Notes: generated from the letters alone by a model not told the origin. 64,000 nt of DNA from Micromonospora violae (GCF_004217135.1 NZ_SHKK01000001.1:3038001-3102000), one strand, 5' to 3'. Shown: positions 42,967-51,962, numbered from the stretch's first letter. A program made the numbers and translations.

Positions 42967-43944
42967 TCAGATGGTGACGACGACCTTTCCCGCCGGGTGC
43001 CCGTCCCGGAGGTGCCGGATCGCGTCCGCAGCCTGGGCCAAGGGATAGGTGCGGTCGACCGCCGGGGTGAGCGCCCCCGATTCGATCAGGGTCCCCAACT
43101 CGCCCAGGTCCTCAGTCCGCTCGACCGCGCTCACGCTGCGCAGCCGTTGACCGACGAACAGGGACAGCAGCGGCACGCGGACCATCTGCCGGTCGTAGCC
43201 GCTGAGCACCGGCCCCTTGGTGTACGCACCGCCGACGACCGCCAGCGTCCCCCGTGGGGTGAGGGCGCGGCGCAGGAGAGAGATCGGCCGGTCGCCGCCG
43301 GTGTCGATGACCACGTCGTAGATCGGGCCGTCGCGGTCGACCTCCTCGCTGGTGTAGTCGAGGATGTCGTCGGCGCCGAGGGCGCGTACGAACGCGGCTT
43401 TGGCCGGCGTGCAGACGGCGGTGACCGTCGCCCCGTACGCCTTGGCGATCTGCACGGCGTGCGACCCGACACCGCCGGACGCGCCGATGACCAGCACGCG
43501 GTGCCCCCGGCGCACCGCGCCGCTGTCGCGGACCGCGCGCAGCGCCGTCATCCCGGAGACCGGCGCGGCGGCGGCCTGCGCGAACGACACGTTGGCGGGC
43601 TTACGGGCCAGCCGTCGCTGCGGCACGCTCGCGAACTCGGCGTACGAGCCGCTCAGACAGGTGCCGTACACCTCGTCGCCGGGCCGGAACCGGGCCACCC
43701 GGGTGCCGACCGCGACCACCACCCCGGCCAGATCCCGGCCGCGAACCGGCACCCGGGGCCGGCGCAGCCCGCTGGCCAGCCGCGCCAGGTAGGGACGGCC
43801 GGTCATGAAGATCCACACTCCAGGGTCGACGCCGGCGGCGCGGACCTGGACGAGGACGTCCTCGTCGCCCACGGCCGGCTGGTCGATGTCGCGGAGGTGG
43901 AGCACGTCAGCCGAGCCGTAGCTTTCCTGGACGATGGCCTTCAT
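42967..43944 (-). CDS. Zinc-independent medium-chain alcohol dehydrogenase/quinone oxidoreductase
   Basis: 325 residues. MDR superfamily: GRDLAGVVVAVGTRVARFRPGDEV in the catalytic domain, and the NADP-binding VLVIGASGGVGSHAVQIAK Rossmann motif. The zinc-binding Cys residues are absent. The first codon overlaps the stop of the upstream XRE regulator (ATGA), so the enzyme is the last gene of a three-gene operon with a membrane protein and the regulator. Confidence 0.9.
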   Translation of the reverse strand: MKAIVQESYGSADVLHLRDIDQPAVGDEDVLVQVRAAGVDPGVWIFMTGRPYLARLASGLRRPRVPVRGRDLAGVVVAVGTRVARFRPGDEVYGTCLSGSYAEFASVPQRRLARKPANVSFAQAAAAPVSGMTALRAVRDSGAVRRGHRVLVIGASGGVGSHAVQIAKAYGATVTAVCTPAKAAFVRALGADDILDYTSEEVDRDGPIYDVVIDTGGDRPISLLRRALTPRGTLAVVGGAYTKGPVLSGYDRQMVRVPLLSLFVGQRLRSVSAVERTEDLGELGTLIESGALTPAVDRTYPLAQAADAIRHLRDGHPAGKVVVTI

Positions 43945-44168
43945 GGTGCCGCCTCCTCGGGGTACTGGAACACGTCGTCGAGCCGAACGCCGAACACGTG
44001 GGCGATCTTGAACGCCATCTCCAGCGATGGCGAGTAACGGCTCTGCTCGATGGCGATGACGGTCTGCCGGGTCACGCCGATCCGGTCAGCGAGCTCGGCC
44101 TGGGTCATCTCGTCGTGCGCAAAGCGCAGCGCGCGGATGCTGTTCGTGACGCGGGTCGGCTTCACCAT
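43941..44168 (-). CDS. Small XRE-family (Cro/C1) helix-turn-helix regulator
   Basis: 75 residues, almost entirely one HTH domain: MTQAELADRIGVTRQTVIAIEQSRYSPSLEMAFKIAHVFG. This compact type usually partners with a small membrane protein encoded beside it. It overlaps the membrane-protein gene by 7 bp and the oxidoreductase gene by 4 bp. The inverted repeat around the operon promoter (44616-44651) is its likely site. Confidence 0.9.
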   Translation of the reverse strand: MVKPTRVTNSIRALRFAHDEMTQAELADRIGVTRQTVIAIEQSRYSPSLEMAFKIAHVFGVRLDDVFQYPEEAAP

Positions 44169-44590
44169 TGCGGAACACCCTTGCGGTAGACGATCACCTT
44201 GGCCAGGGAGCCGACCGCCGCCGACAGAACGAAGCACAGGTAGATGACGTTGGCGATCCAGAACCAGTCCCACTCGGCCAGCGCCATCAACATCGCCGAC
44301 ACCGCGCCGATGGCCACGAACGCCTGGCCGACGTAATCGCCGAGCCGCCCGATCTCCCGGTCGCGTACGTCGCTGACCCGGGAAGCGCGCGGGTTAACCA
44401 CGCCCATCACGATCTCGGCCACGATGCTCGCGACGACGCCCCCGCCAACCGTCCACAGAAGAACCCCGGCGTACGGGGTGGCGGTGAGCGGCCCGCCGTC
44501 GGTCCGGTTCACGACGACGGCGGCATAGACGGAATACCCCACCACGCTGACCACCAGCATGATCCAGGCGCGTTTCTCCTCGTGCGTCAC
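44162..44590 (-). CDS. Small membrane protein in a regulator operon
   Basis: 142 residues with four hydrophobic helices (IMLVVSVVGYSVYAAVV, AGVLLWTVGGGVVASIVAEI, VAIGAVSAMLMALAEW, ANVIYLCFVLSAAVGSL). GTG 44590 has GGGAGG 6 nt upstream. The pairing with an XRE regulator is common, and the membrane protein may sequester or modulate it, although this is inference. A good promoter lies 35-60 bp upstream. Confidence 0.8.
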   Translation of the reverse strand: MTHEEKRAWIMLVVSVVGYSVYAAVVVNRTDGGPLTATPYAGVLLWTVGGGVVASIVAEIVMGVVNPRASRVSDVRDREIGRLGDYVGQAFVAIGAVSAMLMALAEWDWFWIANVIYLCFVLSAAVGSLAKVIVYRKGVPQW

Positions 44591-44615
44591 GACTGCCTCC
44601 CTGTAAAGAATTCTT

Positions 44616-44653
44616 GACACGACCATAGTATTGCCCCTTTGACATCGTGTCTA
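44616..44653 (-). promoter_or_regulatory. Sigma-70-type promoter inside an inverted repeat
   Basis: Minus strand: -35 TAGACA (44648-44653), 17-bp spacer, -10 TACTAT (44625-44630). The promoter is bracketed by GACACGA (44616-44622) and TCGTGTC (44645-44651), perfect inverted arms, which fits autoregulation by the XRE protein. On the plus strand TTGACA at 44639-44644 could drive the small gene on the other side. Confidence 0.65.
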
Positions 44654-44686
44654 GAAAGTTTTACACCGACGTTGACCCCTGATCTG

Positions 44687-44875
44687 GTGGACTTCACGCT
44701 CTATCCCCACCTCAATCATCCGGACATGGAGGGCGTTGAACTGTCCGCCATCCACAAGTGGGCGTCCAGGATCCCGGTCCCGACCTACGCCATCGACGAC
44801 AACACCGCCATCAAGGTGGTCGATGGCAGTGTTGACGTCATCTCCGAGGGCGACTGGAAACTGATCAACCCCTGA
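44687..44875 (+). CDS. Small protein of unknown function, possibly a fragment
   Basis: 62 residues from GTG 44687; the frame is open from TTG 44639. The sequence (FTLYPHLNHPDMEGVEL, then IHKWASRIPVPTYAIDDNTAI) has protein-like composition and ends in a clean TGA. It is short and has no Shine-Dalgarno, so it may be the tail of a lost gene. Confidence 0.45.
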   Translation: MDFTLYPHLNHPDMEGVELSAIHKWASRIPVPTYAIDDNTAIKVVDGSVDVISEGDWKLINP

Positions 44876-44986
44876 CCGGGCCCCCGTGCCGGCGCCCGGC
44901 GCGGTGCTGTCGGCCACTAATCGATTCCACCCGTTCGACCGGGGCTGGTAGCGTGCGCCGAACATGAAGATCATGGGGGAATTTAG

Positions 44987-45475
44987 ATGAACCGAACTCG
45001 ACTCGTCCTGACTGGCTTCGCCGTTGCGGCGGCGATCGCGATGTCCGGCTGCGATCCGCAGCCCAAGTCTGAGGGTGCCGCGACCTCGCCGTCCCCGGCG
45101 GCCGCGAGCGCCTCCCCGACCGGCGGTGCGGAGACCACCCCGACCAGCGCCGCGGCAAACGACGCGGCCACCGTGAAGGCCTGCACCGACATCAAGAAGG
45201 ACATCACGGACAACGCCGCGAAGATCACCAAAGCCGAGAAGATCGGCCCGCCAGCCGGACACTTCGCGGTCAGCGCCCAGTGGGCCGCCGGCTCGGTCGC
45301 GATCCTGGCGCACGCGATCGGCGCCAACGAGGCAGTTACCGCCGCCTCCGAGAAGATCCAGAACGAGATGATGAGCCTGAGCGACGCGTACAGCAAGGAC
45401 GCCGACGCCAAGCCCAGCAAGAAGGCCCTGGAAGCCGCCATCAAGGAGCTGGACGCCGCCTGTTCGGCCGCCTGA
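44987..45475 (+). CDS. Small secreted lipoprotein of unknown function
   Basis: 162 residues. The signal ends with the lipobox AIAMSGCDPQ, followed by a Ser/Pro/Ala-rich linker (residues 25-60) and an Ala/Lys-rich helical domain (VKACTDIKKDITDNAAKITKAEK to the end), with two Cys that could pair. It is probably anchored outside the membrane. A strong terminator follows. Confidence 0.85.
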   Translation: MNRTRLVLTGFAVAAAIAMSGCDPQPKSEGAATSPSPAAASASPTGGAETTPTSAAANDAATVKACTDIKKDITDNAAKITKAEKIGPPAGHFAVSAQWAAGSVAILAHAIGANEAVTAASEKIQNEMMSLSDAYSKDADAKPSKKALEAAIKELDAACSAA

Positions 45476-45490
45476 CCGGTTCAACCACGC

Positions 45491-45529
45491 AATCGGCGGT
45501 GACCCTCACCCGGTGGGTCACCGCCGATT
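45491..45529 (+). terminator. Strong terminator after the lipoprotein gene
   Basis: A perfect 15-bp stem, AATCGGCGGTGACCC with its complement, and a 9-base loop (45506-45514). It is 15 bp past the stop codon. Confidence 0.75.
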
Positions 45530-45638
45530 CGCATGTCCGTTGGGCTGCGGCACACGACGTCGCCGGTTGCGTTGAAGCCCGACGATATGATCGGCGAACA
45601 TCAATGAAACGCGTTCGACGTCCCTTACCGGAGGTGTC

Positions 45639-46847
45639 GTGTCGAACCTGATCGTGGCTCTCCAGCGGCGGATTGACGCCAATGCCCTGCGCGCCGTCAA
45701 CACCTACCAGCGAGAGGTGCCCGAGTACGCGTCGCCGTCAACGGAGCAGCTCGCACACATGCTCGACTTCGCGCGTTTCATCCGCCGGGTGAGTCTGGAG
45801 CGGGTACGGGACGACACGCCGCTCGACGAGGACGACCTCGCGGCCATCGGCGTCGTCGGTCGACGACGAGGCGAGGATCGGCTCTCGCTGGCGTCGCAGC
45901 GGCAGGCGCTCAGCACACATACCGCGCTGATGCTGCGCGACGTGGTGGAGACCGCTACTCCGGCGAACACCGAGGATGTGCTCCACATGGCCCACTGGCT
46001 CGGGCGGGAGGGCAACCGAGCCCGCGGCGCCTACCTGGACGGGTACCTTGCTGGCGTCGCACAGACCTGGTCGACGTCGGCTCAGGTCCAGTTGCTCGCG
46101 CGGTCGCTGCTGGCCGACGATCCACCGCCGATGGGCATCGCTCAAGCGGCCGGCGTACGCCTCGGGCATCGGTGGCTGGTGACGGTTGTACGGTTCGACC
46201 CGCCGGACCTGGCCGCCCCGGAGCGCAAGCGCATCGTCGCGACGGCCCTGGCGTCCTGGCGGATCCCGATGTCCTGGCTCGGGCCGGGGGAGTTGGTACT
46301 GGTCACACCGGCATCGGTCGACTCCGAGGCGGCCTTGTCGGCATGGCTCGTCGACGGTGGCGTCCACGGTCCGGTGGCGGATCGCACCCTGGACCTGGTC
46401 CGCGGCGTCGCCGTGGACGCTGGCCGTGAATGCGCTGCCGGTACGGCCGTCGGAACGGTGGGCCAGCTGGCTGGCGTGCTGGAGCAGGCTCGACAGATCA
46501 GCCGACTGACGTCGGCGGAGCGCAGACCGCAGCGCCTCTACTCCGTCGCGGACAGGTTCGTCGAACTCGGAGCCGCCCACTCGCCGCACATGGACAGTTG
46601 GCTGCGGGAGCTCATCACCCGACTCGAAGCCGGTCCGGACCTGATCCGCACCCTCGACGCGTACTACCTGCACGACATGTCCCGACCGGCGACGACACGG
46701 GCGCTGGGCGTCCACCCCCGCACGCTCGACTATCGCCTGCGACGCGTACATGAGCTGACCGGGCTGCGTCCCGCCTCGACCCGCGGCGTACGGATTCTGA
46801 CCGCCGCCGTCGCCTGGACGTTCGCCGACCGGCTGCGGGAGGCATGA
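45639..46847 (+). CDS. PucR-family transcriptional regulator
   Basis: 402 residues. The C-terminal PucR helix-turn-helix reads LIRTLDAYYLHDMSRPATTRALGVHPRTLDYRLRRVHELTG. The N-terminal part (residues 1 to about 150) is helical, followed by a GGDEF-like/CdaR-like central region. Such proteins often control purine, amino-acid or natural-product genes. GTG 45639 has GGAGG about 5 nt upstream. There is no obvious target next to it except the secreted protein gene downstream on the other strand. Confidence 0.85.
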   Translation: MSNLIVALQRRIDANALRAVNTYQREVPEYASPSTEQLAHMLDFARFIRRVSLERVRDDTPLDEDDLAAIGVVGRRRGEDRLSLASQRQALSTHTALMLRDVVETATPANTEDVLHMAHWLGREGNRARGAYLDGYLAGVAQTWSTSAQVQLLARSLLADDPPPMGIAQAAGVRLGHRWLVTVVRFDPPDLAAPERKRIVATALASWRIPMSWLGPGELVLVTPASVDSEAALSAWLVDGGVHGPVADRTLDLVRGVAVDAGRECAAGTAVGTVGQLAGVLEQARQISRLTSAERRPQRLYSVADRFVELGAAHSPHMDSWLRELITRLEAGPDLIRTLDAYYLHDMSRPATTRALGVHPRTLDYRLRRVHELTGLRPASTRGVRILTAAVAWTFADRLREA

Positions 46848-46917
46848 CGAGGCCGGGCGTAGCCGACCGACCGCCGCTGGCCCTGCGGCAGTCGGTCGGC
46901 TCATCGGTACGGCAGTC

Positions 46918-47505
46918 TCAGCAGGCGACCTGCACGATGGGCGACTGCGTGTTGAGCGTCACTGACGGCGGGTAGTACCCGCCGGGAGCAGTGAACGTGT
47001 GAATCCCCTTGGTGACGTAGTAGTTCGGCACACCCTGGCAGATCGTGAAGGCGACACCGGTGTACTTCTTGTTCCCAGGACCGGAATTCAGGCTTCCGAC
47101 CGACACCAGGAAGAAGCCGCTCCCCGGGACGTACTGGTACAGCTCGACCTGAGAACCGATGTAGGGAATGGGCGCGTCACACCACGAATCGGCCTTGCCG
47201 TCGATGCTGCCCGGGATGCCGTTGCCGCCGGTCGACGCATGTGGATACTGGGCCCGCGCGTTGCAGGTGATCACATTCTCGGCGGCTGCCGGGGCCGGTC
47301 CACGAGTGGTCGGCTTCGGGCTGAACGTGGGTGTTACCGCTGCGGCCCGGTCTCCAGCCAGAGCCTCCGCCGCATCGAGCACCGCCTGGGGGGTCGTCCC
47401 GGCAGCCAATTCAGACCCTGCCGCACTGGCTGGAGAAGCGACAGCGGCCCCGGAGACCGCCACCAGGGCGGCAAACCCGATCCCGAGCACGCGACGTCTG
47501 AACAT
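46918..47505 (-). CDS. Secreted protein of unknown function, shares leader with the gene at 38842
   Basis: 195 residues. The signal peptide MFRRRVLGIGFAALVAVSGAAV…ASPASA is followed by an Ala-rich region and a Cys-containing domain (ENVITCNARAQYPHAS, SWCDAPIPYIGSQVELYQYV, FTICQGVPNYYV, ending VQVAC), so two disulphides are possible. GGAGGAG precedes the ATG. Upstream DNA and the first 18 codons match those of the secreted protein at 38842, but the mature parts are unrelated. Confidence 0.8.
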   Translation of the reverse strand: MFRRRVLGIGFAALVAVSGAAVASPASAAGSELAAGTTPQAVLDAAEALAGDRAAAVTPTFSPKPTTRGPAPAAAENVITCNARAQYPHASTGGNGIPGSIDGKADSWCDAPIPYIGSQVELYQYVPGSGFFLVSVGSLNSGPGNKKYTGVAFTICQGVPNYYVTKGIHTFTAPGGYYPPSVTLNTQSPIVQVAC

Positions 47506-47662
47506 CTCTCCTCCTACAAGTCGTTCCCCCGGAAGCGGCAGGGGAATCGGAAACATGGTGAGGAAACTATTCAGCGAACGCGGTTACGGCGTCTTCGTGA
47601 ACGATCGCAAACTTGCACCTTGATCGGTTCGTGTCATTGTCATGCCGCACAACGGCCACCAT
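47452..47662 (-). repeat. Leader and signal-peptide repeat, copy 2
   Basis: Complement of this interval matches 38685-38895 over about 210 bp, including the 5' untranslated hairpin and the GGAGG site. The similarity ends within codon 18 of each gene. Confidence 0.75.
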
Positions 47663-47789
47663 CGCCACCAAGATCGGGATCGTGCTGGCCGCTCAAGTGC
47701 TGTTCGCGGAACCGGTCACCATCAACTCCAGAGCGCGAGGATTTGGTCAGCTGGCTGCCGCTGGGCAACCTGAGGTGTCGCGGGGAGGC

Positions 47790-48653
47790 TCAGGACAGGA
47801 AGCGGTGCAACGCCGCGGTCAGGTCGTCGGGGTTCTCCTCGGCGACGTGGTGGCCGGACTCGATCGGGTGGCCCCGGAGATCGGGGGCCCACCGGCGCCA
47901 GACGGCTAGCGGGTCGCCGTACAGGTCTTCCATGTCGTCCCGGGTCGACCACAGAAAGAGTGTTGGGCAGCGGACAGTACGACCGCCACGCCGGTCGGCT
48001 TCCTCGTGCGCCCGGTCGACACCGAGGCCCGCCCGGTAGTCCTCCAACATGGCCCGCACCGTGGCCGCATCGTGGATGGCCTGACGGAACTCCTGGTAGT
48101 TCTCGGCTCCCATACTCTCGGGCCGCGCCCTGCTGGCGTACCAGAAATCGGGGTCGGCGGTGATGGCCCGCTCCGGCTTCTCCGGCTGGGCGAAGAAGAA
48201 CCAGTGGTACCAGTCATGGGCGAACGTCGCATCGCAGCGGGCGAGAGCCTCACTGATGGGAACACCATCGATGACCACCAAGTGATCGACCGCGTCGGGA
48301 TGGTCCAGTGCCAGGCGCAACGCCACGTACGACCCACGGTCGTGCCCGACCGCCGCGAACGTCGGATGGCCCAGCGTCTCCATCAGCCGGACCAGGTCCG
48401 CGGCAACCACCCGCTTGGACTGCTGCGAGTGATCCGGGAGAATCTGCGCCTTGCCGGACTGCCCGTAGCCGCGCATGTCGGGACAGACGACGGTGAACCC
48501 GCGATCAACCAGCTGTGGCGCGACCCGATGCCACGTCGACCCCGTGCGCGGATGCCCGTGGATAAGGAGGACCGGAGGCCCGTGCCCCGCATACCGGACC
48601 CGGAGCTCCACCTCCCCGACGTCGACCCGCTCGTCCTCGAAACCGTCAAACAT
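47790..48653 (-). CDS. Haloacetate dehalogenase-like alpha/beta hydrolase
   Basis: 287 residues. The nucleophile motif is GHDRGSYVALRLALDHP, with Asp in place of the usual Ser, the mark of haloalkane/haloacetate dehalogenases and epoxide hydrolases. The WYHWFFFAQPEKPER segment carries the Trp/His/Tyr group that binds halide in fluoroacetate dehalogenase. LIHGHPRTGSTW is the oxyanion loop and SGHHVAEENP holds the catalytic His. It likely hydrolyses a haloacetate or related compound. Activity on fluoroacetate is not proven by the sequence. Confidence 0.82.
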   Translation of the reverse strand: MFDGFEDERVDVGEVELRVRYAGHGPPVLLIHGHPRTGSTWHRVAPQLVDRGFTVVCPDMRGYGQSGKAQILPDHSQQSKRVVAADLVRLMETLGHPTFAAVGHDRGSYVALRLALDHPDAVDHLVVIDGVPISEALARCDATFAHDWYHWFFFAQPEKPERAITADPDFWYASRARPESMGAENYQEFRQAIHDAATVRAMLEDYRAGLGVDRAHEEADRRGGRTVRCPTLFLWSTRDDMEDLYGDPLAVWRRWAPDLRGHPIESGHHVAEENPDDLTAALHRFLS

Positions 48654-48758
48654 GCGCGGAAATTATCCAGGCCCTGGCAAGGGAAACATCCACTGCCCGG
48701 CGTACGTGGACGCCGCTCTGCTGCCTCCGAGGGAGGCATGGTCCGTCGCTCGTCACCT

Positions 48759-49862
48759 TCAGCCAGGCCGGAAAGCGTCGCTGAGACGCAGCCGCGCTGC
48801 TATGTGGTCCGTGAACCAGGCGAGGAAGTCGCTGGTCGGACCGAGGCCTACGCGGACCACGTTGCGCCAATCCGGGCGGTCGAGCACCGCGAGGTAACGC
48901 TGCACAACGCGGTCCCGCTGCTCGGCAGTGCAGCCACATCGGTTCGGAGGCTTCGCCACCAGATAATTGGCGATCACCGCGGCATCCATGTACCGGTCCG
49001 CGGTTGGCGACTGCTGGGCGAGGTGAGCACTATGCGCGGCCAACACGACAGGTGCCGGCGGGTAGTGCTCGAGAGTCACGCCCATGCCACCGCAGTCCGC
49101 CATGATCCTCAATAGCCGCCCGGTGTGATCGATCAGCTCATCGTCGACATCGGTGCTGGTGATCGCCTCGGACAGGTGCGCTGTGGTGGCGACCGTGCCA
49201 GCGAAGTAGCCGTTGAGGTAGTCGCCGTCGCAGGCATGGCGCAGCAGCCATGCCCGGGTGTTGGCGGCGCCTAGTCGGCACAGCGCCTCAACGACGTAGA
49301 CCCGGCCCCAGCCAGCGACGCGCTCGGCAAGCCACTGCAACGCTTCTGCACCTCCGCGGCGGCGCTGCAACGCCTCGGCGGCCAACGGCCCGAAATGGTC
49401 CGACAGCAGGCCGATGGTTTGGATCAGCGGGATGTCGTCCTCGGCCCAATCAGCGGCCAGCAGCGCGAGTCCGACCGTGGCGGCATTGCGGTCGTTGCTG
49501 CGCCGCACCAACCACCGACCGGTCTGCCGCATGCGCTGCCGATCCGCGCGCAGTGCCGCGGCCACGATGTGGTCGTTTCGATGGATCGGGACGTAGACAT
49601 CGCGGAAGCCGTCAACGAGTTCACTCGCCTGGGCGTCAGGCTGACTGAAGTGCTTGTCGAGGATGACAGCAACATCGGCTCCGTGGAGTCGCCGATCCCG
49701 CGCACGTCGAGTGGACGGCCGCGAGCGGTGACGGCCATGATCTGGGTACGGTTCACCGTTGCGAGGCAGAGCACCGTCGGGATGTTGCTGATGGAGACGC
49801 AAAGCGTGCTCGAACAGAGTGACCTGGGGTCCGAGCAGTTCTGGCTCGGTCGTCACGCTCAC
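48759..49862 (-). CDS. Helical-repeat protein of unknown function
   Basis: 367 residues from GTG 49862. The body is alpha-helical repeat (GLALLAADWAEDDIPLIQTIGLLSDHFGPLAAEALQRR, then WGRVYVVEALCRLGAANTRAWLLRH), and a Cys pair occurs in PPNRCGCTAEQRD. The start of the recognisable protein is TTEPELLGPQVTLFEHALRL. The same frame continues upstream to 50270 into an unrelated secreted-protein fragment, so a naive call would give a 503-residue chimera. No Shine-Dalgarno is visible at 49862. Confidence 0.6.
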   Translation of the reverse strand: MSVTTEPELLGPQVTLFEHALRLHQQHPDGALPRNGEPYPDHGRHRSRPSTRRARDRRLHGADVAVILDKHFSQPDAQASELVDGFRDVYVPIHRNDHIVAAALRADRQRMRQTGRWLVRRSNDRNAATVGLALLAADWAEDDIPLIQTIGLLSDHFGPLAAEALQRRRGGAEALQWLAERVAGWGRVYVVEALCRLGAANTRAWLLRHACDGDYLNGYFAGTVATTAHLSEAITSTDVDDELIDHTGRLLRIMADCGGMGVTLEHYPPAPVVLAAHSAHLAQQSPTADRYMDAAVIANYLVAKPPNRCGCTAEQRDRVVQRYLAVLDRPDWRNVVRVGLGPTSDFLAWFTDHIAARLRLSDAFRPG

Positions 49863-49950
49863 CGGCGGACGGAGGACTCGATTCTTTCGATCATGACCGC
49901 GATGATCCCACCCTCGCGCACCGTTCAGCAAGACGGCCAGCTTGTCGAAT

Positions 49951-50270
49951 CGCCGCGTGAACCTGGGATCGGTGTGGGGAGCCGCCAAGAAGGCGACGAG
50001 CTGATCGGTGCGGGCGGCCTTCCCGTACGCCGCACCACGGTGGTACAGACAGGCGCTGTTGGTGCCACCGTTCGTGCTGTTGTAGTAGATGACCATCTCG
50101 ATCACCGGGTTGTTCACCGGGAACTGGTAGCTCCAACTGACCGTCCCCGAGCACGAAACGGCGGCCTGCGACGGCCCTTCGGTGATCCCCTGCACCAAGG
50201 CGATCGACGCGACAAGCGCGGCGGCCGACGCCACCTCGGCCGCGCTACTGGCGCTGTGTCTCTGCTGCAC
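49951..50270 (-). pseudogene. N-terminal fragment of a secreted protein fused in frame to the next gene
   Basis: From GTG 50270: a signal-like region and then CSGTVSWSYQFPVNNPVIEM, NSTNGGTNSACLYHRGAAYGKAARTD. This looks like a small secreted protein family of actinomycetes with conserved Cys. After LVAFLAAPH the resemblance stops and the frame runs without a stop into the helical-repeat gene. This reads as a truncation, not a designed fusion. Confidence 0.5.
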
Positions 50271-50346
50271 CGCCTACTGGCTACACAACTAATCTCGGCC
50301 CGGATCGGCAACGACCCGCCGTCCCAGGCCGACGGCCGGTGCAGTA

Positions 50347-50991
50347 TCAGCCGGAGGATACCGATGCCGGGGGTGTCAGCCGCGCCACGGGCGGGAGCGG
50401 CGAGGCTTCCGGGTTGGCGTGGAACGCCTGGATGGCGAGCGCGGCGAAGCGCCGGGAAGCGGTGATCTTGCCAGTCGGCGAGGACGCCTGGATACCGCTG
50501 TTGGCCATGAGCACGAGGATGACGTCGTCCAGGGCGAAATCGGGGCGCAGACGCCCGGCTTCCTTGGCGCGGCGCGCCAGTTCGGCGATCGACCGGAGAG
50601 CGTATTCGCGGCGCGCCTCGAAATCCACGGCATGGGGAAACCGTGAGGTGAGAGCTGCGGTAAAACCCCCATCGCGTGCGTTAAGTTCACACATCTTCTC
50701 GATAACGAGACAGAAACCGTGCCACGGATCCGGATCGGCAAGGCCCTCGTCGACAACCGCGCGACAGGCGTACATCTGCGCTGCGAATGCCTCGGTGACC
50801 AACATCTCCTTGGTCGGGAATCGGCGGTACAGGGTGGCCGGAGCCACCCCCGCGCGCCGCGCGACCTCCCGCATCGGCACGTCCAGACCTTCGCGGGCGA
50901 AGACCGCGCGGGCGGCGTCAAGGATGCGCTCGCGGTTGTCCAGAGCGTCAGCGCGAAGGGTGTGAGGCAAACGGGCGGTCACTGCTCTCAC
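50347..50991 (-). CDS. TetR-family transcriptional regulator
   Basis: 214 residues from GTG 50991 (GTG 50982 possible). The HTH reads REVARRAGVAPATLYRRFPTKEML after NRERILDAARAVFAREG. The C-terminal ligand domain is of the Streptomyces TetR type (FDLEARREYALRSIAELARRA-like). It is divergent from the oxidoreductase at 51033 with a 41-bp gap, so it probably represses that gene and itself from a shared operator. Confidence 0.88.
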   Translation of the reverse strand: MRAVTARLPHTLRADALDNRERILDAARAVFAREGLDVPMREVARRAGVAPATLYRRFPTKEMLVTEAFAAQMYACRAVVDEGLADPDPWHGFCLVIEKMCELNARDGGFTAALTSRFPHAVDFEARREYALRSIAELARRAKEAGRLRPDFALDDVILVLMANSGIQASSPTGKITASRRFAALAIQAFHANPEASPLPPVARLTPPASVSSG

Positions 50992-51032
50992 TTTAGCGAG
51001 GTGAACGGCAACGGTGCGTAGCGTCCCCGCGT

Positions 51033-51962
51033 ATGAAAGCTCTGCAATTTTCCACGTATGGTCCGGCGAGTGTGCTGGAGGTATCGGAGGCACCGGAACC
51101 GCACGCCGGACCGGGACAGGTTCGGGTGACGGTCCGGGCTTCGGGTGTCAATCCGGCCGACACGTACGTCCGCGCTGGCCGATTCCAGGAATGGATTCCG
51201 CTCCGCCTGCCGCACGTGCCCGGCGTCGACGCTGCCGGTGTGGTGGATGAGGTCGGTGACGGAGTGACCACGGTACGGGTAGGCGACGAGGTCTTCGGGA
51301 TCACGGACTACGCCCAGATGGGCGGAGCGAACGCCGAATACGCCGTCCTGGCCGCGTGGGCACCGAAGCCGGCCTCCCTGAGCTGGGAACAGGCCGGTGG
51401 CGCGGCCGGCAACATCGAGACGGCAACGCGCGTGCTCGATCTACTGGGCGTCAAGGACGGAACCACGCTGTTGATCGAGGGTGCGGCTGGCGGGGTCGGT
51501 ACGACGGCGATCCAACTCGCGGTCGCTCGGGGCGCGGCCGTCATCGGCACAGCCAGCGACCGCAACCATAGCTTCGTCGCCTCGCTCGGGGCGGTCCCGA
51601 CCACCTACGGGTCCGGGCTTGCCGAGCGGGTCGCAGATCTGATGCCCGGCGGAGTGGACGTCGTGCTCGACTGCGCCGGCTCGGGCTCACTACCCGACCT
51701 GGTCCGCCTGGTCGCCAGCCCGGAGAGGGTGGTGAGCATCGCCGACATCAACGCCGCGGCGTACGGCGTACACCTGTCGCGCGGCTCTGGTCCCGGCGCG
51801 GACGCACCGGCTCTGGAAGGAATCGCCGCGGCCGGCAACCTCGCCGAGCAGGATCGTTTCACGGTGCCGGTCGCCGCCGTGTTCTCCCTGGAAGAGGCGG
51901 CCGCTGCCCACGAACTGAGTGAGTCCCGCCACGCACGAGGAAAAATCGTGCTGAAAGCGTAG
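51033..51962 (+). CDS. NADPH:quinone reductase-like oxidoreductase (MDR family)
   Basis: 309 residues. Catalytic domain VRVTVRASGVNPADTYVRAG, HVPGVDAAGVVDEVGDG; cofactor motif LLIEGAAGGVGTTAIQLAVARG. No zinc ligands. Substrate is unknown; relatives reduce quinones or enones. It is likely controlled by the divergent TetR regulator, for example in response to an electrophile. Confidence 0.88.
   Translation: MKALQFSTYGPASVLEVSEAPEPHAGPGQVRVTVRASGVNPADTYVRAGRFQEWIPLRLPHVPGVDAAGVVDEVGDGVTTVRVGDEVFGITDYAQMGGANAEYAVLAAWAPKPASLSWEQAGGAAGNIETATRVLDLLGVKDGTTLLIEGAAGGVGTTAIQLAVARGAAVIGTASDRNHSFVASLGAVPTTYGSGLAERVADLMPGGVDVVLDCAGSGSLPDLVRLVASPERVVSIADINAAAYGVHLSRGSGPGADAPALEGIAAAGNLAEQDRFTVPVAAVFSLEEAAAAHELSESRHARGKIVLKA

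Noticed and set aside
44416..44620. Frames opposite the membrane-protein gene
   Set aside because: Low-complexity translations; the minus-strand frame has a Shine-Dalgarno, four membrane helices and a good promoter.
50347..51093. Longer TetR start at 51093
   Set aside because: It would overlap the divergent oxidoreductase gene's start; family similarity begins after GTG 50991.
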